Counted from the first letter of the stretch, positions 1-9,907 are shown. The stretch is 64,000 nucleotides of DNA from Actomonas aquatica (GCF_019679435.2 NZ_CP139781.1:4063753-4127752); one strand, 5' to 3'. Notes: generated by a model from the sequence alone, not told the origin. A program made the numbers and translations.

Positions 1-42
1 GGGCCGCAGTCGGGTAGGTATATTTACACCCAAAAAGCGTCT

Positions 43-71
43 TGTAGGTTGTAGGGAAAAGTCCCTATTTT
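43..71 (+). promoter_or_regulatory. Candidate promoter with inverted repeat TAGGG-N6-CCCTA
   Basis: TTGTAG (43-48) and TATTTT (66-71) are 17 bases apart and resemble a sigma-70 promoter. Between them lies the inverted repeat TAGGG-AAAAGT-CCCTA (52-67). If this promoter is used, transcription would begin close to the GTG start at 78, giving an almost leaderless mRNA. The same repeat with the same spacer length occurs before the DUF481 gene near 16320. It could instead be a small hairpin followed by a T run, that is a terminator of a gene beyond the left edge. Confidence 0.4.
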
Positions 72-77
72 TCAGGG

Positions 78-3000
78 GTGCGTCGCCCCTGGTCCCAGCT
101 TCTTCTTACCATCGTGTCCGTTTTGGCGGCTGCGGCGGGTCTGCATGGCCAGGTTTTGACGGAGAGTTTCACGGGCACCTCGGCTTCCGGCTGGGTCTTT
201 TCGGGCACCAATTACACGCCGGTGCTCACGGCCTCGCAGGGCATTGATACCGCGGGTGATGGTTGGCTGCGACTCACCTCGAATGGCAACAACCAGGCGA
301 CCAGCGCCTATTACGATTCTGCCTTCAACGCCGCCGGTGCCACGGTGTATGCATCTTTTCAATACGCGACGTGGGGTGGCAGCGGCGCTGACGGCATCAC
401 TTTCTTCCTTTTTGACGGGGCGCAGTCCTTTGTGGTCGGCGCGGACGGCGGCTCGATGGGTTACGCGCAGAAGACCGGCGTGGATGGTCTGGCGGGCGGC
501 TACATCGGCGTCGCCATCGACGAGTTTGGTAACTACTCCAACCCGACCGAAGGCCGTATCGGCGGTATCGGATTCACGCCCGATTCCATCGCGGTGCGCG
601 GTTCGGAAGCTTCCGGTTACGCCTACCTCGGCGGCAGCGGCACCCTTTCGACTTCGATCGATACGCCCGGGGTCGGCTCGCGTCCCGTGGTCTACAACCA
701 AGTGCAAGTTCTCCTCAACGCGACCAACCAGCTCACGGTCACGCTCCAGCAGGGCGGCACCTCCCCGCAGACGATTCTCCAGATGGACCTCTCGGCCTAC
801 GAGCGCCCCGAGACCTTGAAGCTCGGCTTCACTGCCGGCACCGGTGGCTCCACCAACTACCACGAGATTCGTAACATCGACGCCTCCACCATCGGCGCGA
901 GCCTCTGGTCCAACAATCTCGGCACCTCCAACTGGGACTCGAACAACAACTGGGATCCGACCGTCACCCCGGGCAATGGCGAAGACATTCTCTTCGACAA
1001 CACCCACGTCTCCACCGCGCAGACGATCGATACCTACGCCGACCGCAATGTCCGCTCGATCACCTTCGACGCCCCGTTCGACTACACGCTCAACAATAAC
1101 ACGCTCACGTTCGACAACGGTGGCGTGGCGGGCTTCTCCGGCATCGCGGCCACCCAGACCCACGGCTCTGGTAACCACACCATCAATTCCGACCTCGTCG
1201 CCGACAACGACATCTACATCCGCAACACCAACAGCGGCGACCTCACCCTCAACGGTGACCTCACCACCGGCGGCAACACCGTGACCTTCGATGGCACGGG
1301 CGACACCTTCGCCACCGGCGCCATCACCGGCTCCGGCGACCTCATCAAGAACGACGGCGGCTCCCTCACCCTCTCGGGCTCCAGCACCTACTCCGGTGGC
1401 ACCGCGCTCAACAACGGCACGCTCAACGCCGACTCCTCCACGGCCCTCGGCACCGGCACCGTCACGATGTCCGGCGGCACCCTCGCTTCCACCAACGGCT
1501 CCACGGTCGGCAACGCCATCACCCTCACCGGCGACGCCGCCATGGATGGCTTCGGCACCACCGGCACGCTCACGCAGTCCGGCGGCAGCTACACCCTCGG
1601 CCTCGCCGACTCCACCCTCGGCAACGTCAACCTCTCCAACAACAACACCGGCCGCACCCTCACCACCGAGGTAATCGGCACGAGTGAGATCACCGGCACC
1701 ATAGCCAACGGCGGCACCAGCGCGGGCAACCTCACCAAAACCGGCGCGGGTGAACTCATCCTCTCCGGCGCCAACACCTACACCGGCACCACCACTATCT
1801 CTGAGGGCACGGTCACGCTCGGCGGCAACGACCGCCTGCACAACGCGTCCGATCTCGTCATGGGCGCCGGCGCCAGCCTCAACCTCAACGGCTACTCCGA
1901 GCGCATCGACAACCTCACCGGCGGCGACGGTGCCTCCATCAATTACGGCACGCCGGGTGGCGCCAATACCTTCATGTTCGACAACTACACCGCTCCCGGC
2001 AGCGGCGTGCTTGTCATCAACAATTGGGAGCAGGGCACCGACGCCCTCGCCACCACCGTCAACAGCCAGAACGTCAGCACCATCTACCTCTCGGGCTACG
2101 GCGTCGCGACCTACACCGGCTCCACCACGTCCTACGACTCCGCCACCGGCTACTTGCTCGGTGCCGCCGCCGTCACCGAAAAAGAGTGGGACGGCAGCTC
2201 GAGCAGCACCTGGAGCACCAACTCCAACTGGACCTCCTCCGGCGAACCGACCTCCACCCAAGTCGCGCTCTTCGACGACCTCGGTCTCGGTCGTCTCGAT
2301 GTTGATCTCAACACGTCCTACACGCTCGCCGGTATTCGCTTTGGTGAGAACGCCACGTCCACTTACCGCATCGCCAACACAGCCTCCGACATCACCCTCG
2401 CCGGCACCGTCCCCTACATTCAGCAGCAGAGCGACGTCACCCAGGAACTCTACTTCGACGACCTCTTCCTGCGGAACAACACCGTCGTCGACATCACCGG
2501 CGCAGGTGACCTCGTGCTCAACGCCGACATCAAAGAGACCAACGGTTCCTTCGCCCTCATCAAAGACGGCACCGGCGACGGCAAGCTGATCATCAACAAC
2601 AATTACAACAGCTACACCGGCGGCCTCTACATCAACAACGGTATCGTGCAGATCCAATACGGCACCGCCCTCGGCACGGGCTCGGCCCAGGGTCACATCG
2701 CCGACGGCGGCGCCCTCGAACTCTCCAACTCCGGCACCACCACCAACACCATCAACGTCGCCGGCACCGGCGTCGACAACGGTGGCGCCATCCACAACGT
2801 CGCGGCGACCAACACCCTTTCCGGCACGATCAACCAGACCGCCGACACTCGCATCGCCGCCGACGCGGGCACCACGCTTAACCTCACCGGCAACGTCACC
2901 GGCTCCGGCACCGACACCACCTTCGCGGGCCCCGGCACCATCAACGTCTCCCAGATCACCACCGGCTCCGGCACGGTCACCGTCGAGTCCGGCACCGTCG

Positions 3001-6000
3001 CCTACACCGGCGGCACCGCCAACACCTACACCGGCGTCACCACCGTCGCCTCCGGTGCGAACCTGGACCTCAACAAAACCGCCGGCGTCAACGCCATCGG
3101 CTCGGGCGGCCTCGTCGTCAACAGCGGCACCGTCACCCTCCAACAGAACAACCAGATCGCCGACTCTGCCTCCGTCACCCTCAACGGCACCGGCACCCTC
3201 GATCTCAACGAGCGCACCGAGACCATCAACCGTCTCAATACCAATGCCGGCAGCACGGTCGACCTCGGCACCGCCGGCGGCCTCACCCTCAGCGCCGGTT
3301 CGGTCACCAACTCCACCCTCACCGGCAACCTCGTCGGTGGCTCCAGCTCGACCCTCAATGTCGCCGGTCTGAGCAACGTCTACATCACGCAGAACAACAC
3401 CAGCTTCACTGGCACCACCAACGTCCAGGCCGGCACGCTCAACATCTCCGCCAACGAAGCCGTCGGCACCGGCGCGATCAACGTCTCCTCCGGCGGCAAC
3501 TTCCAGATCCAGGGCGGCCTCGACATCGACAACACCGTCACCCTCAACGGCACCGGCACCGGCGGCAACGGCGCCCTGCAAAACTTCACCGGCAGCAACA
3601 CCCTTTCCGGTTCCGTCGTGCTCGGCTCCAACGCCCGCGTCGAAACCAACACCGGCACGCTCACCCTCTCCGGCACCGTCACCGGCAGCGGCAACATCCT
3701 CACCGTCGGCGGCACCGCCAACACCGTGATCTCCGGCACCCTCGCCAACGGCAGCGGTGGTCTCACCAAGGACGAGTCCGGCACGCTCACCCTCTCCGGC
3801 GCCAACACCTACACCGGCGCCACCACCGTCTCCGGCGGCACCCTCATCGCCGCCAACGACAACGCCCTCGGCACCGCCGCCACCGGCACCACCGTCGATA
3901 GCGCCGGCACCCTCGCGCTCACCAACAACATCACCATCGCCAGCGAGGCCCTCACCAACAACGGCCTGCTCGACAACGCCTCCGGCACCAACGAATACGC
4001 TGGCGTCATCTCCGGCACCGGCGACGTGCAGGTCTCCAGCGGCCAACTCACTCTCTCCGGCACCAACACCTTCTCCGGCGACGTCATTGTCACCTCCGGC
4101 ACCACCCTCGTCGCCACCTCCGACGACGCCCTCGGTTCCGGCGGCGGCAACACCTCGGTCCTCTCCGGCGGCACCCTCGAACTCTCCGGCGGCATCGATT
4201 CCGATACCGAAAACATGATCTACCTCGCCGGCACCGGCAACGGTGGCGCGGGCGCCGTCCTCAGCTCCTCCGGCGACAACATCCTCGACGCCCCCTTCAC
4301 CCTCACCGGTGACGCCACCATCTCCGCCACCGCTGACACCCTCACGCTCGGCACCCAGGGCACCTCCCCGATCTTCGACCTCGACGGCTACGACCTCACC
4401 CTCAACACCGACGGCGGCGACATCATCTTTGAGGCCGACTTCACCGACGCTGGTGACGTCTACAAGACCGGCTCCGGCACGCTCTCCCTCAACCACTCCG
4501 AGGCCTACCCGGCCATCCTCTCGCCCGACACCGACTTCTACTTCCAGGACGGCACCACCATCCTCAACACCTACAACAACGAAGACACCGGCATCCTCGG
4601 CGACTTCACCGTGGGTGATGGCATCGGCGCCGCCGGTTCCGCGCTCTTCCAGCAGGGCCACACCGAGAGCGGCAACGGCTACCTCTTTAACAACCTCATC
4701 TCCGACTCCTCCAACGTCACCATAAACTCCGACGGTTATTGGGACCTGCAGGGCTACAAGGAGATCGTGAACAACGTCACCATGAACGGAGGCACCATCG
4801 AGGCGATGAACGGCTCCGGCACGGGCGACCGTCTGGACATCATCGGCACCCTCACGGCCTCCGGCGGCACCACCTCCACCATCGAGGGCCGCCTCGGCAT
4901 GAACAACGACACCGCCAAGTCCATCGTCGTCGACGCCGGTGCCACCCTCGACATCAACGCCGTCCTCTCCAACGGCGGCTTCAACAAGACCGGCGACGGC
5001 ACCCTCGAACTCTCCGGCGCCAACACCTTCACTGGCACCGCCCTCATCTCCGACGGTATCGTGCGGGTCGATAACGACACCGGCCTTGGCGCGGTCTCGG
5101 GCGACACCCGGGTCCTCTCCGGCGGCCAACTCCAACTTGATGCCGTCACCATCGGCGCCGAGTCCCTGCAGATCGCCGGCAGCGGCCACAACAACGACGG
5201 CACCGGCGCCCTCCGCGCTCTCACCGGCACCACCAACACCTGGGGCGGCAGCGTGCTCATGACCGCCAACGCCGAGATCCAAACCGACGCCGGGGCCAAC
5301 CTCACCGTCAACGGCGGCATCACCGGTTCCGGCCGCACCCTCACGGTCGACTCCATCGGCGACACCACCTTCAACGGCGCCAACACCTTTAACACCCTCA
5401 ACAAGACCGGCGGCGGCACCCTCACCGTCACCAACAGCAACACCTACGCCACCGCCAATGTCACCGAAGGCACCTTCGCCCTCGGCAACTCCAACATCCT
5501 CTCCGATACGATGGATGTGAACCTCGGCGCGGCCGGCACCTTCAACGTCGGTTCCTTCACCGAGGTCATCGACGACCTCACCGGTAGCGGCACCCTCACC
5601 ATCGCCTCGGGCGGCGACCTCACCATCGACAAGATCGGCGGCAGCCTCTCCGGCGGCACCCCGACCGGTGCCTTTACCGGCGTGCTCGATGTCGACGGCA
5701 TCATGACCCTCAACGGCGGCACGATCGGCGCGGCCGACGGTACTGGCTCCACCGGCACCATGATCCTCACGGCCGGCAACACCCTCAACATCGTCGATGA
5801 CTTCAACTTCGGCGGCACCCTCGAGCTGGCCGACAACACCACGCTCAATCTCGTCAACAACGGCACCACCTTCGACGTCGGCACCCTACGCGTCACCGGC
5901 GACAGCGTGATCGACTTTGGCGGCACCGATATCGCCACCCTCAACATCGGCACCCTCGAAATCGACATCGGCGGCACCATCTTCGCCACCAGCTGGAACA

Positions 6001-6254
6001 GCTTCTACGACCTCTGGACCGCCACCAACTTCAGCGGCGCGACCCTCGACGAGCGCGGCGCCACCACGGCGCAGATCACCTTCGATGGCTTCACGTCGTC
6101 CGACACCATTTGGCTCACCTACGACTACGGCGCCAACGAGATCACCGTCCCCGAGCCCAGCACCTACGGTGCGATCCTCATGGGCGCCGCCCTCGCCGGT
6201 TGGTTCTGGCGCAAGCGCCGCAAGGCCAAGACCGCCGCCACCACCACCGCCTAA
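78..6254 (+). CDS. Giant surface protein: L-type lectin-like domain, autotransporter-type beta-strand repeats, PEP-CTERM tail
   Basis: A 2058-residue exported protein, probably a cell-surface or matrix adhesin. Residues 1-24 form a signal peptide. Residues about 25-280 resemble bacterial L-type lectin domains (beta-sandwich with the phrase GADGITFFLFDGA). From about 290 to 1990 the chain is a low-complexity beta-helix of passenger repeats, with recurring units such as LTKTGAGELILSGANTYTG and GTLTLSGANTYTG, rich in Thr, Gly, Asn and Ser. The C-terminus (from about residue 2024) is VPEPSTYG, a hydrophobic helix and RKRRK, a PEP-CTERM signal normally processed by an exosortase. There is no C-terminal beta-barrel, so it is not a classical autotransporter although it shares the passenger repeats. 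The start is GTG; no better start gives the signal peptide. No exosortase gene lies in this window. Ligand unknown. Confidence 0.93.
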   Translation: MRRPWSQLLLTIVSVLAAAAGLHGQVLTESFTGTSASGWVFSGTNYTPVLTASQGIDTAGDGWLRLTSNGNNQATSAYYDSAFNAAGATVYASFQYATWGGSGADGITFFLFDGAQSFVVGADGGSMGYAQKTGVDGLAGGYIGVAIDEFGNYSNPTEGRIGGIGFTPDSIAVRGSEASGYAYLGGSGTLSTSIDTPGVGSRPVVYNQVQVLLNATNQLTVTLQQGGTSPQTILQMDLSAYERPETLKLGFTAGTGGSTNYHEIRNIDASTIGASLWSNNLGTSNWDSNNNWDPTVTPGNGEDILFDNTHVSTAQTIDTYADRNVRSITFDAPFDYTLNNNTLTFDNGGVAGFSGIAATQTHGSGNHTINSDLVADNDIYIRNTNSGDLTLNGDLTTGGNTVTFDGTGDTFATGAITGSGDLIKNDGGSLTLSGSSTYSGGTALNNGTLNADSSTALGTGTVTMSGGTLASTNGSTVGNAITLTGDAAMDGFGTTGTLTQSGGSYTLGLADSTLGNVNLSNNNTGRTLTTEVIGTSEITGTIANGGTSAGNLTKTGAGELILSGANTYTGTTTISEGTVTLGGNDRLHNASDLVMGAGASLNLNGYSERIDNLTGGDGASINYGTPGGANTFMFDNYTAPGSGVLVINNWEQGTDALATTVNSQNVSTIYLSGYGVATYTGSTTSYDSATGYLLGAAAVTEKEWDGSSSSTWSTNSNWTSSGEPTSTQVALFDDLGLGRLDVDLNTSYTLAGIRFGENATSTYRIANTASDITLAGTVPYIQQQSDVTQELYFDDLFLRNNTVVDITGAGDLVLNADIKETNGSFALIKDGTGDGKLIINNNYNSYTGGLYINNGIVQIQYGTALGTGSAQGHIADGGALELSNSGTTTNTINVAGTGVDNGGAIHNVAATNTLSGTINQTADTRIAADAGTTLNLTGNVTGSGTDTTFAGPGTINVSQITTGSGTVTVESGTVAYTGGTANTYTGVTTVASGANLDLNKTAGVNAIGSGGLVVNSGTVTLQQNNQIADSASVTLNGTGTLDLNERTETINRLNTNAGSTVDLGTAGGLTLSAGSVTNSTLTGNLVGGSSSTLNVAGLSNVYITQNNTSFTGTTNVQAGTLNISANEAVGTGAINVSSGGNFQIQGGLDIDNTVTLNGTGTGGNGALQNFTGSNTLSGSVVLGSNARVETNTGTLTLSGTVTGSGNILTVGGTANTVISGTLANGSGGLTKDESGTLTLSGANTYTGATTVSGGTLIAANDNALGTAATGTTVDSAGTLALTNNITIASEALTNNGLLDNASGTNEYAGVISGTGDVQVSSGQLTLSGTNTFSGDVIVTSGTTLVATSDDALGSGGGNTSVLSGGTLELSGGIDSDTENMIYLAGTGNGGAGAVLSSSGDNILDAPFTLTGDATISATADTLTLGTQGTSPIFDLDGYDLTLNTDGGDIIFEADFTDAGDVYKTGSGTLSLNHSEAYPAILSPDTDFYFQDGTTILNTYNNEDTGILGDFTVGDGIGAAGSALFQQGHTESGNGYLFNNLISDSSNVTINSDGYWDLQGYKEIVNNVTMNGGTIEAMNGSGTGDRLDIIGTLTASGGTTSTIEGRLGMNNDTAKSIVVDAGATLDINAVLSNGGFNKTGDGTLELSGANTFTGTALISDGIVRVDNDTGLGAVSGDTRVLSGGQLQLDAVTIGAESLQIAGSGHNNDGTGALRALTGTTNTWGGSVLMTANAEIQTDAGANLTVNGGITGSGRTLTVDSIGDTTFNGANTFNTLNKTGGGTLTVTNSNTYATANVTEGTFALGNSNILSDTMDVNLGAAGTFNVGSFTEVIDDLTGSGTLTIASGGDLTIDKIGGSLSGGTPTGAFTGVLDVDGIMTLNGGTIGAADGTGSTGTMILTAGNTLNIVDDFNFGGTLELADNTTLNLVNNGTTFDVGTLRVTGDSVIDFGGTDIATLNIGTLEIDIGGTIFATSWNSFYDLWTATNFSGATLDERGATTAQITFDGFTSSDTIWLTYDYGANEITVPEPSTYGAILMGAALAGWFWRKRRKAKTAATTTA

Positions 6255-6370
6255 AGGTAGGGGCGGACCCCGCCTGAGGCGGGCAAGCGCCGGGCCGATC
6301 GCACCCAGCCGGCCCGAACAGTGTCGGGCCGCTGCGATGTTTCGGTCGAGTTCGGGATACAGGTAAGAGC

Positions 6371-6568
6371 TTACGACTCCGTCGCGTCCTTTTTCGCAGT
6401 GCTCAGCTTCAGCGGCACGTAGAGCGGACACCAGCGCAACACCGCCGTGAAGAGCGGCACCAGGCCGATGAGGCCCCACAGGCTTTCGAAGTAAAACCCC
6501 GCGCCGAGAGCGGCGAGGCCAAGAATGATACGGGCGATACGATCGGCGGATCCAACGTTGCAGGTCAT
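6371..6568 (-). CDS. DUF2892 small inner-membrane protein
   Basis: A 65-residue protein starting MTCNVGSADRIARIILG, the usual N-terminal signature of DUF2892 (the membrane part of YgaP-like proteins), followed by two hydrophobic segments (about residues 18-30 and 32-46). A Cys-Pro pair (WCPLY) after the second segment is also usual in this family. Members often sit beside rhodanese or redox regulators; here the gene lies downstream of a Crp/Fnr regulator on the same strand with a gap of about 90 bases. The molecular role is not established. Confidence 0.88.
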   Translation of the reverse strand: MTCNVGSADRIARIILGLAALGAGFYFESLWGLIGLVPLFTAVLRWCPLYVPLKLSTAKKDATES

Positions 6569-6658
6569 GTTGAGTAGGGGATGGAGGGTTGGGTGGTTTG
6601 GGATGAGTGTTCGGAGAACCCGCCCATCCTACCCGCGACGCCCGTCGCCTTCAGTGAC

Positions 6659-7303
6659 TTAGTCACACAAGCCGCGCAGCGCCTCGGTTTCTCGCACCCG
6701 TAATCGACCGCGCCCGGCTTCCACCCAGCCCACCGCCACCCATTGCGCGAGCGTTCGACTCACCACTTCGCGCGCCGTGCCGAGTTCATCGGCCAGCACC
6801 TGATGCGTCGCACGCACTTCGCCGTCCGCGTCAACATCGCGCAACAGCAACGCCGCCAAGCGCGCATCGACGCGCCGAAACGACACCGCTTCCAACTTGC
6901 CCAACACCGCCGCCAGCCGCGTTCCGAAAAGCCGAAACACGTAGCCGCGCCACCATGCGCTCTCATCCATCCAGCGGCGAAACACCGCCGCCGGCACCGC
7001 CCAGCCTTGCGTGTCCTGTTCCACCACCGCCTGTGCCGGAAACGCCACCTCGCCCAAAATGCACGACGCGGTGAGCAGACAACTCTCGCCCGGGGCGATG
7101 TGATAAAGCGTCGACTCCCGCCCCTCCTCGCTCAGCTGGTAAACCCGCACCGCGCCACGTTCGACAAACACGATCTGGTTGCACCGATCTCCCGGCCAGA
7201 ACACCTGCGCCGCCGCCGGCAGTTTCACGCGCTGCGCCGCCGCGACAAATGCCGCGACCTCGGCGGGCGGGGCCTCTCGTAGCCAGGCCGGCGGTGGGTT
7301 CAC
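6659..7303 (-). CDS. Crp/Fnr family transcriptional regulator
   Basis: A 214-residue DNA-binding regulator. Residues about 10-125 form a cNMP-binding-type beta-roll (FVERGAVRVYQLSEEGRE, then HIAPGESCLLTASCILGE); residues about 150-210 form the Crp-type winged helix (THQVLADELGTAREVVSRTL). The N-terminal cysteine set of FNR is absent, but two cysteines sit in ESCLLTASC inside the beta-roll, seen in a Crp/Fnr subgroup that often neighbours DUF2892 genes. Its start overlaps the stop of the upstream gene by four bases, implying translational coupling. The likely targets are its own operon and the DUF2892 gene. The effector is unknown; a redox or thiol signal is inference. Confidence 0.92.
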   Translation of the reverse strand: MNPPPAWLREAPPAEVAAFVAAAQRVKLPAAAQVFWPGDRCNQIVFVERGAVRVYQLSEEGRESTLYHIAPGESCLLTASCILGEVAFPAQAVVEQDTQGWAVPAAVFRRWMDESAWWRGYVFRLFGTRLAAVLGKLEAVSFRRVDARLAALLLRDVDADGEVRATHQVLADELGTAREVVSRTLAQWVAVGWVEAGRGRLRVRETEALRGLCD

Positions 7304-8214
7304 GTCGCCGACTCCCCTTCCCGCAACAGCGTCTCCAACACCGTGATCAACCGCGCCCGCAAGGGCTCGCCCCGGGCGCTGAATTCGCGTTGTCGTCGCT
7401 CGTATTCGCTGCGCCCGGCGGGCGTCTCGATCATGATCGGCTCATAGCCGAGGTGACGCAGGTCATACGGACTCGCCCGCATGTCGATCTCGCGAATGTC
7501 GCGCGCCAGCACGAAGCAATCGGCCACGAGCTCCGACGGCGCATACGGCGCCAGTTTGTAGGCCCACTTGTAGAGGTCCATGTTCGCGTGCAGACAGCCG
7601 CGCTGCTCCAGTGCGATCGCCGTTTCCCGCGTCGGCTGATGCCGGTTCAGCGGCCGCGCTGGCGCGGTGAAGAACCGAAACGCGTCGAAGTGCGAACAGC
7701 AGCCGGAGCCCTGTTCCACGATGCGGGCAATCTCGTCGGGCGGAAACCGCAGCGGGTGCGCGTTGTGCCGCACTTCCTCGGGCGATTGCCGGTAAACCAT
7801 CGCCCACTCGTGCCAGCCGAAACAGCCAAAGAACGCCGGGCGCGTCGCAGTCGTGGTCAGAAACGCATGCAGCCAGCGCACAAAACCGCGCCGCTTTTCG
7901 GGCAACGCCTCCGGGGCCACCCGCACACCGTCACCAGATTCCTGATACTCAGGCCACCGCAGATACTCCCGCGCGGTCTCGCCCGCCAGCACCACGCCGG
8001 GCCCCGGATGCCACCGCCGCAGCCATGCCGGGCGGAAGGAGTAGTAGTTGAATAGAAAATCCTCCACCGGGTGTTTCTCGCCGCGCGCCGCGCGCTCGCG
8101 ATGGCCGCCCACCAGTGCATCCACCCGCGCCTCGTGCGCACGCCGTCGCGCCTGCCAAGCAGGTTCGTCGAGCACGGTCGTCGTGTTGTCGGTGGCGATC
8201 ACGTCGGCCAGCAA
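7300..8214 (-). CDS. Conserved protein of the family often labelled 3-methyladenine DNA glycosylase
   Basis: A 304-residue cytosolic protein without signal peptide or membrane segment. It matches from memory a family common in actinobacteria with the phrases HEARVDA, GEKHPVEDFLFNYY and FRPAWLRRWHPG near the N-terminus. Databases often name it 3-methyladenine DNA glycosylase, but I see no helix-hairpin-helix and would not rely on that name. Cys/His-rich stretches occur near the middle (GSGCCSHFDAF) and at QRGCLHANMDLYKWAYK. The listed start is TTG; GTG at 8202 is an alternative that still precedes the conserved block. It overlaps the Crp/Fnr gene by four bases, so the two are probably one operon. 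Confidence 0.75.
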   Translation of the reverse strand: MLADVIATDNTTTVLDEPAWQARRRAHEARVDALVGGHRERAARGEKHPVEDFLFNYYSFRPAWLRRWHPGPGVVLAGETAREYLRWPEYQESGDGVRVAPEALPEKRRGFVRWLHAFLTTTATRPAFFGCFGWHEWAMVYRQSPEEVRHNAHPLRFPPDEIARIVEQGSGCCSHFDAFRFFTAPARPLNRHQPTRETAIALEQRGCLHANMDLYKWAYKLAPYAPSELVADCFVLARDIREIDMRASPYDLRHLGYEPIMIETPAGRSEYERRQREFSARGEPLRARLITVLETLLREGESAT

Positions 8215-8235
8215 ACGCCCGCCAACCGTCCCGCG

Positions 8236-9861
8236 TCAAGGGGCCGTAGCGACCGGCGTCAGCGCGTCGCGGCGGGCGAGGCCGAGGGCGTTGAGCCGGG
8301 AGGCGAGGGTGGTGGGTTTGACGCCGAGCAATTCAGCGGCGCCGCCGGGGCCGCGCACGCGGCCGTGAGCGCGTTTCATCGCCAGGGCAAGGTTGCGTCG
8401 TTCGAGCGCGCGCAGTTCGGCGACTGTGAGCGGCATCACCGCTTCGTCTTGATCGTGCGGTGTGGCGGTGACTGGGGCGGCACCGGTGTCGGTGCCCAAT
8501 AATTCGCCGAACCGCATCGGGCCGCCGCGCGCCAGGATCGCGGCGCGTTCGACCAGGTTCTGCAGTTCGCGCACGTTGCCCGGCCAGGCGTAGTTCTGCA
8601 GCCGTGCCACTTCGGCGGTGGGCAGTTGCGCGCCCGGCAACTTGAGTCGTCGAGTCGCGCTGGCCGCGAAGTAGGCGGCGAGCAACGGGATGTCCGAGCG
8701 GCGTTTGCGCAACGGTGGGAGCGTGAGCGGGAAGACGCGCAGGCGGTAATACAGGTCGGCGCGAAACCGACCGGCCGCGACCTCGGCCTCCAGGTCGCGG
8801 TGCGTCGCGGCGACGATGCGCACATCGACCGTTTGCGTGCGGTCGTCGCCGACGCGCTCGATTTCCCGCTCCTGCAGCACCCGCAGGAGTTTGGCCTGCG
8901 CGGCGAGCGGCATATCGCCGATCTCGTCGAGAAAGAGCGTGCCGCCGTCGGCCAATTGAAAGCGGCCCACCCGGTCGCGGATGGCGCCGGAAAACGCGCC
9001 TTTCACATGGCCAAACATCTCGCTCTCAAACAGCGCTTCGGGGATCGCACTGCAGTTGACTTTGATGAGCGCCCGGGCGCGGCGCGGACTCCGGTCGTGC
9101 AGCACGCGAGCGACCATCTCCTTGCCGGTGCCGCTTTCGCCAAGCACGAGCACACTGGCGTCCGTCGGCGCGACGAGCGCGATCTGTTCCAGCACGCGGC
9201 GCAGCGCGGTGGAGTTGCCCACGATCTCGCCGCCGGAAAAGGTCTGCCGCACTTCATCCTGCAGGTAGCGATTCTCGGCTTCGGTGCGCGCCTGCAGGCG
9301 TTCGATTTCGGCAAAGGCGCGGGCGTTGGAGAGGGTCACGGCAACATGGTCGGCGAAGATGCGCAGCCACTTAAAATGCGCGTCACCGTGCAGGTGCCGG
9401 TCAAACATTTCGAGCACGCCGAGGGTCTCGCCGCGGAACACCAGCGGTTGGGCGGCGTAGGTGCGTAGCCGTTCGCGCCGGGCCCAAGCCTGGTCGATGA
9501 TCCAGGCCTCCTTGCCGTTCAGGCCGAGCTCGCGGTAGGGCCGACCGGTCGAGGCCACCCGGCCGACTTGCGGCAGGTTGAGCGGCATCCGGTTGAAGCC
9601 ATCCGTCTCGCCGGAGAGGTCGGTGTCGGGCGTGAGGGAGTTGCCGTGGCCGGCGGAGAGGTGCAGGCAGCTCGTCTGGTCGCGGCAACGTTCGCGCCAG
9701 CGACAGGTGGCACATCGATCACCCGGACCGGGCAGCCAGATGCGCACCAGCGCCACCGCATCACAGCGCGCCAAGCCGGTGACGACAGCTGTGGGCACAT
9801 CGGCCGGATCCCGGGCCGAGGCGATCTCCAACATGAGCGAGGGCAGCGTTTCCAAATTCAT
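8236..9861 (-). CDS. Sigma-54-dependent transcriptional activator with Cys-rich GAF domain
   Basis: An enhancer-binding protein of 541 residues from the ATG at 9861 (a TTG at 9888 would add nine residues but lies inside a palindrome). A GAF domain (about 5-180) carries four cysteines spaced C50-x2-C53-x5-C59-x5-C65, suited to bind metal or an Fe-S cluster. The AAA+ domain (about 205-440) has Walker A GESGTGKE, Walker [13 protein letters not shown] and the sigma-54 contact loop GAFSGA in place of the usual GAFTGA. A Fis-type helix-turn-helix closes the protein (about 490-530). It is divergent from the exported YHS gene, whose upstream region has two palindromes and a sigma-54-like promoter, so this gene is the obvious candidate regulator. 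The signal sensed is unknown. Confidence 0.93.
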   Translation of the reverse strand: MNLETLPSLMLEIASARDPADVPTAVVTGLARCDAVALVRIWLPGPGDRCATCRWRERCRDQTSCLHLSAGHGNSLTPDTDLSGETDGFNRMPLNLPQVGRVASTGRPYRELGLNGKEAWIIDQAWARRERLRTYAAQPLVFRGETLGVLEMFDRHLHGDAHFKWLRIFADHVAVTLSNARAFAEIERLQARTEAENRYLQDEVRQTFSGGEIVGNSTALRRVLEQIALVAPTDASVLVLGESGTGKEMVARVLHDRSPRRARALIKVNCSAIPEALFESEMFGHVKGAFSGAIRDRVGRFQLADGGTLFLDEIGDMPLAAQAKLLRVLQEREIERVGDDRTQTVDVRIVAATHRDLEAEVAAGRFRADLYYRLRVFPLTLPPLRKRRSDIPLLAAYFAASATRRLKLPGAQLPTAEVARLQNYAWPGNVRELQNLVERAAILARGGPMRFGELLGTDTGAAPVTATPHDQDEAVMPLTVAELRALERRNLALAMKRAHGRVRGPGGAAELLGVKPTTLASRLNALGLARRDALTPVATAP

Positions 9862-9877
9862 AGGCAGGCGACGTAGA

Positions 9878-9896
9878 ATCGTTGGCAACCAACGAT
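9878..9896. promoter_or_regulatory. Perfect palindrome, candidate activator binding site 1
   Basis: ATCGTTGG-CAA-CCAACGAT is a perfect 8-base inverted repeat. It lies about 100 bases upstream of the sigma-54-like promoter at 9994, a usual distance for an enhancer site, and just before the activator's own ATG at 9861, so it could also serve autoregulation. Confidence 0.55.
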
Positions 9897-9907
9897 CTTT
9901 CGTAGAG

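Noticed and set aside
72-5282. A 1736-codon open frame on the minus strand opposite the giant surface protein
   Set aside because: It is a by-product of the Thr/Gly/Asn-rich, GC-rich repeat codons on the plus strand. Its product is Gly/Val/Ala/Glu/Asp low complexity without any domain or signal, and the plus-strand protein has a signal peptide, repeats and PEP-CTERM tail.
7300-8214. Calling this protein a true 3-methyladenine DNA glycosylase
   Set aside because: The name is recalled from automated annotation of relatives; no helix-hairpin-helix or other glycosylase signature is visible.
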